Position numbers and translations under genes: made by a program. Below the pieces are notes generated by a model, which made no database searches, had not been told where the DNA came from, and was given only the letters and a program-made list of their open reading frames with translations. Shown here piece by piece: positions 23,137 to 34,466 of a stretch of 64,000 nt of DNA. Positions within the stretch are counted from its first letter, which is position 1; each line of letters begins with the position of its first letter. This stretch comes from Diadema setosum (Eukaryota; Echinodermata; Echinoidea; Diadematoida; Diadematidae): positions 6,640,668 to 6,704,667 of the forward strand of contig CM067075.1 in the NCBI GenBank assembly GCA_033980235.1. Reading direction: 5' to 3'.

Positions 23137-24284
23137 TGGAAAGAGCTGCAGAAGAAAATACAAAATGATGAATTAAGCTCTCCAATGGAAAATGGAAAAT
23201 AATTTTCATATTTCTTCAAACGCTCACACAATTCAAAATTTAAACTGCCTTGGGATGGAAAAAAAAGCAAATTTGCATTATTATTATTATTATTATTACT
23301 ACTATTATCATTACCATTATCTCTATTATTCATTGTTATCAGTTTCATCATCACCATCATCATTAATTACTATCCATTGAATAGAGACATAGACATCATA
23401 CAGTCATGCATCTAAATACATCACATTGGGGAAAAGGGGGAAAAATGAACATTGAGATGTTTGTGGACGAGAGTTGTTATTCAGACTGCATCAACTTTTA
23501 TTGCACAGGTTATCAACCTGCTATCAAATGTGTAGTGTACTTGCCTCTGACATTGGTTGACAAGAACCTTATTTCGATCTGAAGCACCATGGGAGCAAAG
23601 CGCTTTCACTTTCGCTATGTGAACGTCCTTTTCTTTGGAATCATGAAGCGCTATAGCACAGACAAAGTCTTGCATCAAATCAGACAATTCCATAACAACT
23701 TTCACTCTGCCTAGAATATTGTGCAATGTCAGTATTTGCTAGAACCAAACTACACAGAATAAATGTGTGTGGATGTGCATGTACAAGAGTACAAGTTCAA
23801 CGGACACAGGAAGGAAATTTCACCTCCACGCAACTTTCCACCGACACCAACATGCTTGGGTAAATGCACCTGTGTCATCGGTAAAACACTACATACTGTG
23901 TTGTTCGTTTCCCCCTTTCTCCTCCAACAGTACATATCCTAGTGGGTGATGCAGTCGCATCGTATCTTGTTAGTAAAATGCATTATACATGAATTCGTAG
24001 ATAAGGCTAACATGTGGGGCCTCACAATTTTTCACTGCTTTTTATTTTGCAAAAAGAACTCCAGACACAATTTTTTCCCCATCAAATGACCATTTGTAAA
24101 AATTTTTGCATTAAAATTTTAAAAAATGCATGTTTCTTTTTCTATATTATTACGGTCTAGTAGGAACCACTCTATTTACAAGCTCCCTTCAATTATTCTT
24201 TTTTTTAGGCAGGGATTCATGTACATGTAGCATTCATAAGTTGTTGCAGTGTAGGGATAGACTCCTGCAAACTTTGTGGTTGTA
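23137..24284. other. intron with short (ATT)n repeat
   Basis: An ATT/ACT triplet repeat occurs at about 23277-23345. Otherwise only chance ORFs. Confidence 0.55.
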
Positions 24285-24662
24285 CAGTTGAACCTCTCGT
24301 ATCCGGACAAGTCGGGACCGGGGCTCATCCGGATAAGGGATTTGGCCGGATACGGGAGACTCAATGCTTTATACATGTACATATACACATGTGCTGATGT
24401 AGCCCATTGTAGTACCACATGTAGTAATATGTGTACTGCAACCTTTTCATTGTTACACTCAGTAACAGACCCCAAAATAGAGGTGTATGTTAATGTTGGA
24501 AGTAATATGTAATTCATGTGTGTTTGTGTAGGAGTTCTCAAGGAGTTGGGAATCCCCCTTTCCTCCCGTAATTATTTAAAAAAAAAAAAAATCACGGCGA
24601 GATTGCGTCCGTATAATAGAGAGATCCGGATAAAGGGAGGCCGGATAATAGAGGTTCAACTG
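24285..24662. mobile_element. 378-bp Tigger/pogo-like MITE, TA target
   Basis: Ends CAGTTGAACCTCTCGTATCC and its inverse (GGATAATAGAGGTTCAACTG), flanked by TA at 24283-24284 and 24663-24664. The subterminal words TCCGGACAAG, CATCCGGATAAG and GGCCGGATA recur inverted. CAGT-start ends with a TA duplication and AACCTC/TATCCGG words fit pogo/Tigger elements of the Tc1/mariner group. The interior has no transposase. Confidence 0.85.
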
Positions 24663-25644
24663 TAATTAAGGTGACCTTTCGTGGACAAAGCATGCATAGA
24701 ACTTTGAATAAATTGCAGAAACAGTCTATCATTCATCAACTACACCGTCTGATTGACAAATTGCCCTTCAATGACATTGATACCAATAAACATCAATTAT
24801 TGTGTTCATATATTATAGCCAAAGTATACTGTATGTACTCTTGAGATGTGCATGCCAGTGATTTTTTTTTTCTTTCATGACTATAACTTAAACATTGAAT
24901 AATTGGTGTTTATTACATCAATGAAGGGCAATTTGTCAATCAGTTGCAATAAAAACAAAACAACTCAATGCAAGAATCATTCATTTGAATATCCTACATC
25001 TGAATTGAAAGCTATGTTAACTAGTTTATTACAACTCTGCAACTGTCTTCCAAGAACAAAGGCTTTCATTCCTACCTTTCTGTTTCATTATCATACAAGT
25101 AGAAATTTACGAAACATGTCTGCAAATCAGTGGGAGACTTGGCAAGGCACATATACAAACCATGTCATATTCGCAAAGTTGGTCATCCAGCAAGCACATA
25201 GGTGCCCTACGGGTCTTGCATTCTCCAGAAAATTTCATTTCGGCAGACTCTAACCGCAACAACACTATCCATCTGGCAGTATCAAGATACGAGCCATCAA
25301 ATAAAAAGCTACAACGTGATATATGTGGGGTTGGAGGGGAGGGACAGGGAGAGTGAATTCTAACAAATGCACCTATAGATTAATGACTTTCACAGGCAGA
25401 AAACGGCCGAACGTGTCCGTGAAACTCGTTTCCAATCAGAAGCGCGGTGCGTGGTGGGAGCGTGGACGCGTCGAGATGAACCTGGCGATGACTAGCGCTC
25501 GACACCTGGACTGAAAACTGGTCGGTCTCAAGGGAGTCATCATGGCTGTAGTGATATATCTGTTTCTTTTATCTCATTATTGAGTGCTCCATCATTTTAA
25601 ACAAAGCCAGACATGCCCAGTACAAATGTTTTACTCATAGTGAC
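24663..25644. other. intron, nothing firm
   Basis: A GC-richer patch at 25390-25520 stays open in one minus-strand frame but shows no known motif, and I do not call it an exon. Confidence 0.45.
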
Positions 25645-25918
25645 AGTTTGTGTGTGTATGTGTGTGAGTATGTCTGTGGATTTATTTCATACGGCCACTA
25701 TGAAAGCATGAAAGTACTACATGTAAGTCTTAATGAGCAAGCCACCCAAGGACCTGCGGCTTTGAATCCCCTCCAAAGGATGAGGCAACGAGGATGACAT
25801 GCCTCACCTACAATGTATTATAAACTAAAGGGCACAACTGCTGCTGCTCGCAGGTTTGAACCAGGGACCTCACAATTTTGACACAGTAATGTGATCTAGT
25901 AAGCCACAACGGCTCCTC
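25645..25918 (-). mobile_element. tRNA-derived SINE-like element
   Basis: On the minus strand a tRNA-like head starts near 25916 (GGAGCCGTTGTGGC). It has an A-box-like TGGCTTACTAGA (25906-25895) and a B box GGTTCAAACC (25862-25853). A tRNA-unrelated body follows, ending in a CA-rich microsatellite at about 25645-25680. This layout is typical of a SINE transcribed by RNA polymerase III. Copy boundaries are approximate, and the cloverleaf is too degraded to be a functional tRNA. Confidence 0.65.
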
Positions 25919-27193
25919 CAATGGGAGTCTGTTACTTCAAAGACAGAAAGAAAAAAATGCATGTCTGAAATACTGGCATTCTGTTGAACACTCTATAAAG
26001 CTACAGTAGCCTTCGCCATGTGTGATTTTTTTATACTTCGGTATCAACATATCACTAGTAGAGTTGTATAGAAAGAGTGAAATCATTGATATTCTCTGAT
26101 CACGTTGGTATACTGTAAAAGTGGACATTTTCATGCCTTTTATGCAACAAGAAACTAGCATGAAAATAAAAGCACACAAATTTTGTTTGCTTGCTTGCTT
26201 GGTTTATGCAACACGACTTTTAATTTTTTGATTCTGCAGAATGTAAAAACACATGAAATTCATCTTACCCAGCTATGTGTGAAATATTACTCACATGAAA
26301 AATATCCGCTTTTACATCTAAGTGTTTTCACATAAATTCCTGCACAGTAATTTCACTTGGGAAGGGAATCCCCTAATGAACTGGATTCAATCAATCAAAT
26401 TCTCGTATCATTGCTTCCTTGCAAGCTGCAGAAAACATCAAGTCTTACAAGCAGACAGAGCAAGGTTTGTAGAGAAGCCGTCTCTGACATTACTTGACTC
26501 GGCCGACATGATGCGAACAAACCACGCAAAACCTGTCAATCCTCGCCAACGCACAGAGAGAACACCAATCAGAATTCGAAATATTCTGTATTTTGCCACA
26601 TGCCACCAGTTTATACTTATTAGAGTAGATTAATAGATTTTCTGGGAAAATTTCTCACTTTACAATTTATGAGCTAATTCAGCTATAAATTGCCTGTAGT
26701 GTGACGATGAAATGCACATCACTGATTTCCCGCTGTGGTTTGGCCTACTTGTGACAGTGTCAGCTGTGCAGACTTACATGTAGACGGGAAATGAGAAAAG
26801 CATCCCTGTAAAATTACAATGTACATGTAGCCATGGTTACGAGGAGAGCATCTTAAAGTGCAGTGCCACCCCCTGTCTAAATCGGCTCATTAGCTCGAAG
26901 TAAAATAGAACCAACAGAATGGTCTGTAGAGGATACACTTTTAGACTGGACACGAAATAAAGTGAACAGATTTCACAATTTCATGTACATGTAATTTCTA
27001 AATGGCCATCCTGATATTGCTCACAAACCATGACATCCAAATGTGAATAGTGCATATGCTGTGTATTTAGCGTGTCCAATTTTTCGCGAATTGGGACTTC
27101 CTAACAATTTTGAGAGTGGTTAAACTGCGATTGTGGAGTACCAATACTACTAAAATGGAGAAATACATATTTACATTCATGTCAGGATCAGAG
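25919..27193. other. intron, nothing recognised
   Basis: Only chance ORFs; no repeat structure seen beyond short (GCTT)n near 26188. Confidence 0.5.
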
Positions 27194-27558
27194 TTAAAGG
27201 GGAAGGCTAGTAACTGATCAGTGGGAATCAGTGGAAATGCTGGGAGATGATTGTTCCAATCCTTATGGGATTCATTCAAGAGTTCATTGTATATCTATTG
27301 TTGTGTGAAAATGATTTGCTTCAGAACGGTCTCATATTCAAGTAATGTGCAGATTAATGCTCCGTCACTGACCAGGGACGCTAACCTGGAAGCATTAAAC
27401 TGCACATTACTTGAATATGAGACCATTCTGAAGCAAATCATTTTCACACAACAATAGATATACAATGAACTCTTGAATGAATCCCATAAGGATTGGAACA
27501 ATCATCTCCCAGCATTTCCACTGATTCCCACTGATCAGTTACTAGCCTTCCCCTTTAA
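27194..27558. mobile_element. 365-bp near-perfect palindrome, TTAA-flanked
   Basis: The ends are TTAA then AGGGGAAGGCTAGTAACTG, mirrored exactly at 27558. The two arms of about 160 bp differ at only two or three places (for example GAACGGTCTC versus GAATGGTCTC), with a spacer of roughly 40 bp around CCGTCACTGACCAGGGACG. Both strands therefore give almost the same peptide in chance ORFs (27251-27457 plus and 27295-27501 minus). It behaves like a very young TTAA MITE or a long hairpin. If transcribed within the intron it would fold into an extended double-stranded RNA. Confidence 0.93.
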
Positions 27559-29104
27559 TGTTTTCGTATATTTTTAAATTCACAAATAGCACCCGAATCG
27601 CGAAATCTGCCCAAATAAACACCTCGCGAAATATTCAGCATATATATACAGTATTAAATGGAGTGGCCAGGCCACCACTCCACACATGAAACTTTGATTC
27701 CCAAAACTTTGTTACTCTACATCTGATTCTGATGAATTCCTTCCACTATGTTGTCTAATTTCAATTTATTTACCAGAGCGATCGTGAACATGGAAACAAT
27801 GGTTGGATGAACTTGGAAGTTTCAGTATCTTGCATTGCACGGTCAGTAAAAATGGATGGGTAAACAACGATTTCTTTATTTTAAGATACAGGTTCCCTGA
27901 TGCTGTAAATGTTAAGTGTATGTTTCGCAGAATGTCAGGTGATTGCAAACATGTGTGCCGAGGGTAACCATGGCAACAGGACAGATGCAAGCCACTTTTC
28001 ATCACGAACATCCATGCCACGGGTCTGTCGCAGGTTTAATGGGGAGCACGGCCCGACGTGACACCACTTGGGAATCTGGAGTCACAGAGCGGGAGAGGAG
28101 ACCCAAGCCTTGCCAGTACGGGCTGGATACATTATGGAAGTGTCTCCACGGCATGCACACCCATTATGCTGTAACCCAATCACGTCTCGATTGATTCGGG
28201 CTGGAAGATCTGGATCTGCAAATACATAGTACACTTCACAGAGACGACCAGACCAATCATCCGAGGTACTCTGCTTCACCAGAAAAAAAGAACACCAAAC
28301 AATCACCTGTCTTCTGCCTTGTGGCCAGACACAAATATGAAAAGTATTATTAAATGTATTGTTTTGGTCCTTTTTTTTCCCCCCTCCTAGACATTGCAAC
28401 TCCTCGCCCGGTAGAACGGGAAGGGAGAGCGAGCGAGCGAGGGACGGGCTGTCAGGTTTTCAAAGATGAAATTTGCTCACTCCATTTCTTCTCATCAATC
28501 GTCCTCCGGTGAACGAGATGAGATGAGCCGAGCTGGTGGGGGAGCCATCTGCAGGTCAATTTGGGTCTTGTCTCGGGGATAGAGTCTGTCAGAGAATCGG
28601 CTCGGCGGTACTCATCTTTTTAAAAAAGTCAAGAACATAAACCATGTTTTATGATCCATGATGGATGGGGAATGGAGGGATATGTAGGAGGCGCACACAA
28701 TGGAGTGTGTGTGTCAGAAAAGAAGGTGAGGATGAATCAATGTAGGGTTCTCACTTCTTAAAGAAAATATCAAACTTTATGATGAATGAATCTGAAAAAC
28801 TGCACTTTCAAAGATTTCTCAACATGTGTGTCTGTGTGTATGTGCAGGTGTTTTGCATGTGTATACAGTATGTGTGTTTGTTTGTGTGTGTGCATGCACG
28901 CATGCGTAAAAATGCTCAGCTCCCTCATTCTGCTTCTGAGCCTCCCGTTAAATACGATCAGCCAAAAGCTTTGTCATCTCAAAGTGTCTTGTTGAAGCAA
29001 GTAGTTTCATTTCACAATACATCAAAATATTATTTCAGTCACAAGCATATCTGCCAGTACACTATTGTTGGCAGATGTGATCATTGTAACTTCCTGACAT
29101 GACT
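27559..29104. other. intron with GC-richer complex stretches
   Basis: 28020-28200 and 28400-28620 are more GC-rich and complex than the average here, but no frame gives a recognisable protein. A (TG)n-like stretch is at about 28825-28895. Confidence 0.4.
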
Positions 29105-29195
29105 TTAAACCATTGAGGATGGGCTGATTTTGCTACACCACGCATTTCCCACAGACACTTACCCAAGTATACTTGGGACTCATCCCCTATGCCAT
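29105..29195 (-). mobile_element. 90-bp TTAA hairpin element, copy 6 (inverted, degraded)
   Basis: TTAAACCATTGAGGATGGGC, then GCATTTCCCACAGAC and CCAAGTATACTTGGGACTC are recognisable. The right terminal arm has decayed beyond about 29190. Confidence 0.75.
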
Positions 29196-30339
29196 TGTCA
29201 CTGTAACTCGTCCTCAATTAGTTATTAAAGTAAAATTATGCCACTGTCATTATCCCCAAGTATTAAAATGCAACACACGTTGAAACAAAGCATGCGGTTT
29301 CGTGTACATATATGTACTTTGCCAATGTCTCGGAGGGCAAACCAAGACTCATAACACGTAGGAAAAGGCATCTCTCGCAGAGAAAACTCTCTCAATTTCG
29401 TCCAGGAGTCACTAAATGTCGGATGCTGTTACCCCTATCCTCACACCCACCTTTATTTTAAATGCATAAGGAGACGCCAGCATGACACACTTTTCACATG
29501 CTCAGGAGATGAGAGGCTTTATACGCTGGAACACATCCCACTAAAAGAGTGCATCCATGTAAAATGTGCACACACTTGATGATGAGTAATGTGTCTTCCC
29601 TGGAGTCAACGGAGTCAACGGCCATCTCGAAAGGTCAATAGCCATGATGTCTGGCTCTGTGGGCATGGAAATGACCCATTACCAAGAGACAGTAATCCAG
29701 GGTTCTCGCCAGGAATTTCTTCACGCTTGTCGGCATTTATGCGCGCTGTTCTGGGGGATGGGTACGGGAGGGGGGTTCCCCCTCCCGCGCAAAGCGCGGA
29801 AGCCTTCGCTAATGCTCAATACAACACAGATAAATCGCCGCTAAAATGCCACTAAATGCGAAATTTTCACGGAGATGTAATGAACGTTGTGAGGGGCATA
29901 TTCTCACAGAAACAATGCAGAAACTCCATACCTTTTGTTAGCGGCAGTTCCTAAATAATAAATGATAGAAAAATAGGTGCCGATGGTAGAGGTTCCGATT
30001 TCTTTTAGGCCTTTCCTGTTTCACTGTTGCAATAATTAGCCGCCTCTGCATCGCAACAACGCGCGCCGTGTTGCTTTCTCGCCGTCTGCTCGACCACGTG
30101 GTAGGCCTATTGCATGCAGATGCGCGAGAAGCGATCGAGAACTTTCGGGACATCGTTGCACTTTCCTTTCTGGGTATACTGCGGTAGTTTGGCCGTGACA
30201 TCAAAGAGATATCATACAAAAATGTAATGACAAGATGGTCATTATTCCGAAGGTTTGTTTAATCATAAAATGAAACGATTCATTACTGAGTACTTCGAAG
30301 GTTTGTAATCGACAACAACAACACCAAAGGTCGGTACTA
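29196..30339. other. intron with a cluster of small GC hairpins
   Basis: At 29760-29805 two adjacent hairpins occur (GGAGGGGGGTTCCCCCTCC and CGCGCAAAGCGCG), preceded by GGGTTCTCGCCAGGA. This pattern looks like the edge of a degraded dispersed repeat. 29990-30200 is CpG-rich for this window. No gene is recognised. Confidence 0.4.
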
Positions 30340-31735
30340 CAGATGAATGTTCAAAATAAAACTGATTTCGTTCGAAGATTAACAAGCATTTTTTCTTTAT
30401 TATTTTCCGATCAACGAACCTTCAGAAAGGAATCTATCATCTATCGTTATTGCTTCAAAATAACAAACCTTCAGAATAAGAAAACACCCTTTTTTGGGCC
30501 GTTGTTGTATTCCGAAATTATACTGGCAGAACATTCGAAATAACAAAACTGATTTCGTTTGGATATAAACGAATATTTTCTCCTTTATAATTTTTCTATT
30601 AACGATCATTCAGAATTAAGAATGTAGAGTATTATATTGCCATTATTCTTTCGGAGTAACGAACCCTGAGGGTAAGAAAACTGTAACCGTTTTCATTTCT
30701 TTTTTATCATTTTCCGATTAACGATCGTTATTCTTTCGCAGTAACGAACCTTCAGAGTAAAAGAAAACTCACGGTAACCGTTTTGGGGCCGTCGTTTTAT
30801 TCTGAAATTTCACTGACGGAAACGTTCAAAATAACAAAACTGATTTCGTTGTGAAATGAACGGACATTTTTTTAAAATCATTTTTGGATTAACGAACCTT
30901 CAGAATAAGGAATATAGCATTATTTTTTTTTCATTAATCTGTCGGAGTAACGAACCCTACGAGTAAGAAAAGTGCAACTGTTTTTTGGGGCAGTTTTATT
31001 CCAAATTTCACTGGCAAAACGTTCGAAATGACGCACTGATTTCGTTTTGAAATTTACGGACATTTTTCTTTATTCAATTTCCGGTTAACGAACCTTCAGA
31101 ATAAAGAATCTATTATTATTTCATCATTACTATATATACTTCTGTCGGAATAACAGACCCTTATAGAGTAACGAAAACACGCTGTTTTTGTGCCGTCGTT
31201 TTATTCCGAAATTTCACTGACAGAAACGTTCGAAATAACAAAACTGATTTCGTTGTGAAATGAACGAACATTTTTTCTTAATCATTTTTTGGATTAACGA
31301 ACCTTCAGAATAGGGAATCTAGCATCATTTTATCATTAATCTGTCGGAGTAACGAACCCTCAGAGTAAGAAAACTGCAACTGTTTTGGGGCAGTCGTTTT
31401 ATTCCAAAATTTCACTGGCAAAACGTTTGAAATGACGCACTGATTTCGTTTTGAAATTTACGGACATTTTTCTTTATTCAATTTTCGGTTAACGAACCTT
31501 CAGAATAAAGAATCTACAATTTATTATTTCATCATTACTACTTCTGTCGGAATAACAGACCCTTACAGAGTACGTTATTCCGAAATTTCACTGGCACTGC
31601 ACGTTCGAAATAACAAAACTGATTTCGTCGTGAAATGAACGGACATTTTTTCTTAATCATTTTTGGATTAACGAACCTTCAGAATAAAGAATCTAGCATC
31701 ATTTTATCATTAATCTGTCGGAGTAACGGAAAAAA
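30340..31735. repeat. tandem array, ~200-bp units in a ~400-bp higher-order pattern
   Basis: Units share AAACTGATTTCGTT, then ATTAACGAACCTTCAGAATAA, GTCGGAGTAACGAACCCT and TTTTATTCCGAAATTTCACTG. The first word recurs at about 30358, 30547, 30837, 31035, 31243, 31438 and 31616. Two unit types alternate: GTTGTGAAATGAACG (30837, 31243, 31616) and GTTTTGAAATTTACGG (31035, 31438). This gives a dimer period near 400 bp. The left part is more diverged. No coding potential is supported. Confidence 0.88.
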
Positions 31736-33330
31736 AAAGAAATCTTGGTGGCGATAACTGATGCTGGTGTAGAGAAAAACAAAGACAGCTCGCTCAAAAG
31801 ATGCTTCCTTCTTTCAGTTTATTTTCTCCCCCGTCATTCCTATGCTATCGTTCTCCTCTCATGAACCCCTGCCATGCAGGGACGATGAACAAAACAAAAT
31901 GTTACCGATACTACAATGAAAAAAAAGAAGAAAGAAACACGTCCTCAAAGCAAATTATCTACACTTTTCAAGTTGAACAAATTGATGTTCGTAATGAAGA
32001 ATAAAAAAAAAGCACGACCTCAAGCAGTGGGGAAACTTGATATGGCTTGTGGAAATTTCCATGAAATTTCCACGAAAGCCAGGTGTCAGATAAAGAATGT
32101 CGCGCGTACTGCTACCTTGCTTCAGTGGTCGTAAACAGCGTGTACATAGCATGTAAACCAACTGGGAACATTGATGAATGATCATCATTTATTTTCTGCC
32201 CGTGAAGGCCCCCTAACCCACCTTTTAACAAACCAAGCCAGAAGCACGTGGAGCATTACGTATACGTTGAACTTGAAAGACCATCATGACAGAATTACTA
32301 TAAATTTCGGCCCGGAGAAGGAAAATGGAATATTCACGAATGACGTTTACAAATCCATAGAAATTGAAAAGGCTAAAATGGAACGCATGGCTTTTTAGAT
32401 TAAAAAAAAAAATAAATAACCCACTGAAACTACCAAAACCTAAATAACAATTTGCATTTGCTTACTCCACCGCACGTTCTTTTTTCTTTTCTTTTTTTAA
32501 CAAAAAATGGAGTTAATTTTCTCTCTGCGGCAATGTTTTGAACGCATCTAATTTTGCGTCATTGCCGATAGCCAGCTTCCTAAAGAATTGATACGAATCC
32601 TTTCAAATATACGAAACAAAGTCTAAAGATCCTGGATCCTGGCGGTGAATTTCGGTGGTATTATAAATCCTGCTCACTATCAAAATTTAATCATCTGTTC
32701 CTTGCGCCATTTTACCAACCAACTGTTCCTGAAAATTTCATCCTAATCTGTTCCCAAATTTTGACTTATTTTGCGAATAGAGAGACAGACAGGCAGACGA
32801 ACTAACAAACAAACCAAAGCAGCCAAAAAAAAAAAAAAAATACATGTACAACCTTTGGCGGAGGGGGGCATGCATTTCATATCGTTTGTTTTTGCGTAAC
32901 CCGACAACAAGCGTGACAACAAGCGAGCACGTGTCAACCTTCCTCAGCCTCCTTCGGCCTCCGACCCTCTCTTTCCGTCCTCTCTCTCCCTCTCACAATA
33001 CACTGTACCGTTGTGCACGCAGGCGGCTATTCAGTGGCCGACTGGGTGCTTGTGCATGAGGTTTGTGTGTGTGGATCCCAAATCAGAGCGCATGTGAGTG
33101 AGCAAGTGTGTGATGTGGTACTGTGTATCAGCAGGTAGGTGAGACCTCCCCGGTATCAGCTAGTACGTCGCTCTGTTGAGCTGCGTTGTTGTGATCGGTG
33201 CGGTGACTGCGTGGGTAAATTTTTGCGCTTGTATAAGTATGTAAACTGCTGCTGCTTTCATCATCTAGCTTCTTTTCTAGCCAGATAATAAAGACTGAAA
33301 ACGGCAAGAAATTGGTCCGAACTTAGCTCG
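31736..33330. other. intron; CpG-containing stretch with a donor-like site
   Basis: 32860-33230 is CpG- and CT-richer than its surroundings and contains CAGCAG followed by GTAGGTGAG at 33135, a good plus-strand splice-donor match. This might be an untranslated first exon or promoter, but nothing coding supports it. The rest is AT-rich with A-tracts. Confidence 0.3.
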
Positions 33331-33341
33331 TCAAGCAAGTT

Positions 33342-33445
33342 ACCCTTGTCGGCAAGTTCACGCGTGGTGTTACCCTTGTCGGCAAGTTTTACCCTTGTCG
33401 GCAATTGCTTCTTCAAACCGCACGCTTGTCGGGGCCGACAAGGGT
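33342..33445. repeat. short repeat cluster ACCCTTGTCGGCAA
   Basis: The 14-mer occurs directly at 33342-33355, 33372-33385 and 33391-33404. The core comes back inverted as CCGACAAGGGT at 33435-33445. Spacings are irregular, which suggests a motif cluster or the remnant of a foldback end more than a microsatellite. Confidence 0.8.
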
Positions 33446-34053
33446 GATATACGCTGGCGAGATCCCTGGTAATCTGCACAAAATCTACATTAAGCGCCAT
33501 AGTTGGGATGCCATTCCATATGGTGCAATCATATCTCCAGTCTTGTCTCTTTTATTACGTGTACGTGTCTTTGTCAGTTCCAGGCAGTATTTGGGTCATA
33601 AAAATCTACTTCCTCGAATGTTTGATCTCTCCCAATGAAATCCTGAATCTAATTTCCAGATTTGAGACTTCGATCTCAGATTAAAGTGCGCTGTAACCTG
33701 GAAAACCAAAACAATGCAACACATACAACAAACAGTGGTCTTGTGGAGGGTTATACATGTCTCTACACAGAATAGAATCTATGCAATAGGTTGAGCAAAT
33801 CTTCACAATCTTTAAATCCACTGCAGTGTTTTAATCTTCACAAAACAACCACACCCCCATGAAAAACTTTCTGTCCTACTCCTTGTCCCATGAAAGCAAA
33901 GGAAAAAGACAATAATTTGGAACTACTACAATTTCTTTTTCATAGGACAAACCAATGTACACTACAGCCATGCATCATTCATGGGCATTAATGTATATCT
34001 TATAGAGATGAAGGCATGCTGCAAATTCATCAAGGGAAGGGTCTGGATACATG
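33446..34053. other. intron, nothing recognised
   Basis: Featureless AT-rich sequence. Confidence 0.55.
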
Positions 34054-34466
34054 CAGAGTGTTCAGATGCAAAAATTTTATACAAGAACGGTATAGTTATA
34101 CGATGAATTTATACGTCTGAACGCTAACGAAACAACGTATAACAATAAGACAGTCAGAGCATCGTTTCGAACAAGAACTCGATAACGAATCAGCATTCCA
34201 TCATGTCCATTGTGGGTGTGAACGTTTGGCGACCACAGAACAGTATAACTGGGCGGGGCTTAATGGGAGCGCGCATGAAAGCTGACCCTATACCTGTCAC
34301 TAATGACCATAACAGCATGCACATTGGGAAACTACACATCTATACAACGTTTTCCAGAACGGTCGGGATTAGCCTCTGAACGGTCTGTCGGCTATACGAT
34401 GATTCTTTATTAATTATACGTCATTTCTTTGTTGAGTTTTGTTATAAACTTGCTTGCGTCTGAACA
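34054..34466. mobile_element. ~410-bp inverted-repeat element, TGTTCAGAYGCAA ends
   Basis: TGTTCAGATGCAA at 34059-34071 matches inverted TTGCGTCTGAACA at 34454-34466. The interior has repeated TATACGAT words in both orientations and no ORF. A further CAGGGTGTTCAGACAC end lies at 34750, so at least one relative sits nearby. CAGGGTGTTCAGAC resembles hAT-type ends; no target duplication was resolved. Confidence 0.65.

Noticed and set aside
25390..25520. Open minus-strand frame in GC-rich DNA, considered as an alternative exon
   Set aside because: The flanking GALNT exons join without it and it carries no family motif.
27251..27501. Two nearly identical peptides on opposite strands
   Set aside because: Explained by the 365-bp palindrome, not by duplicated genes.
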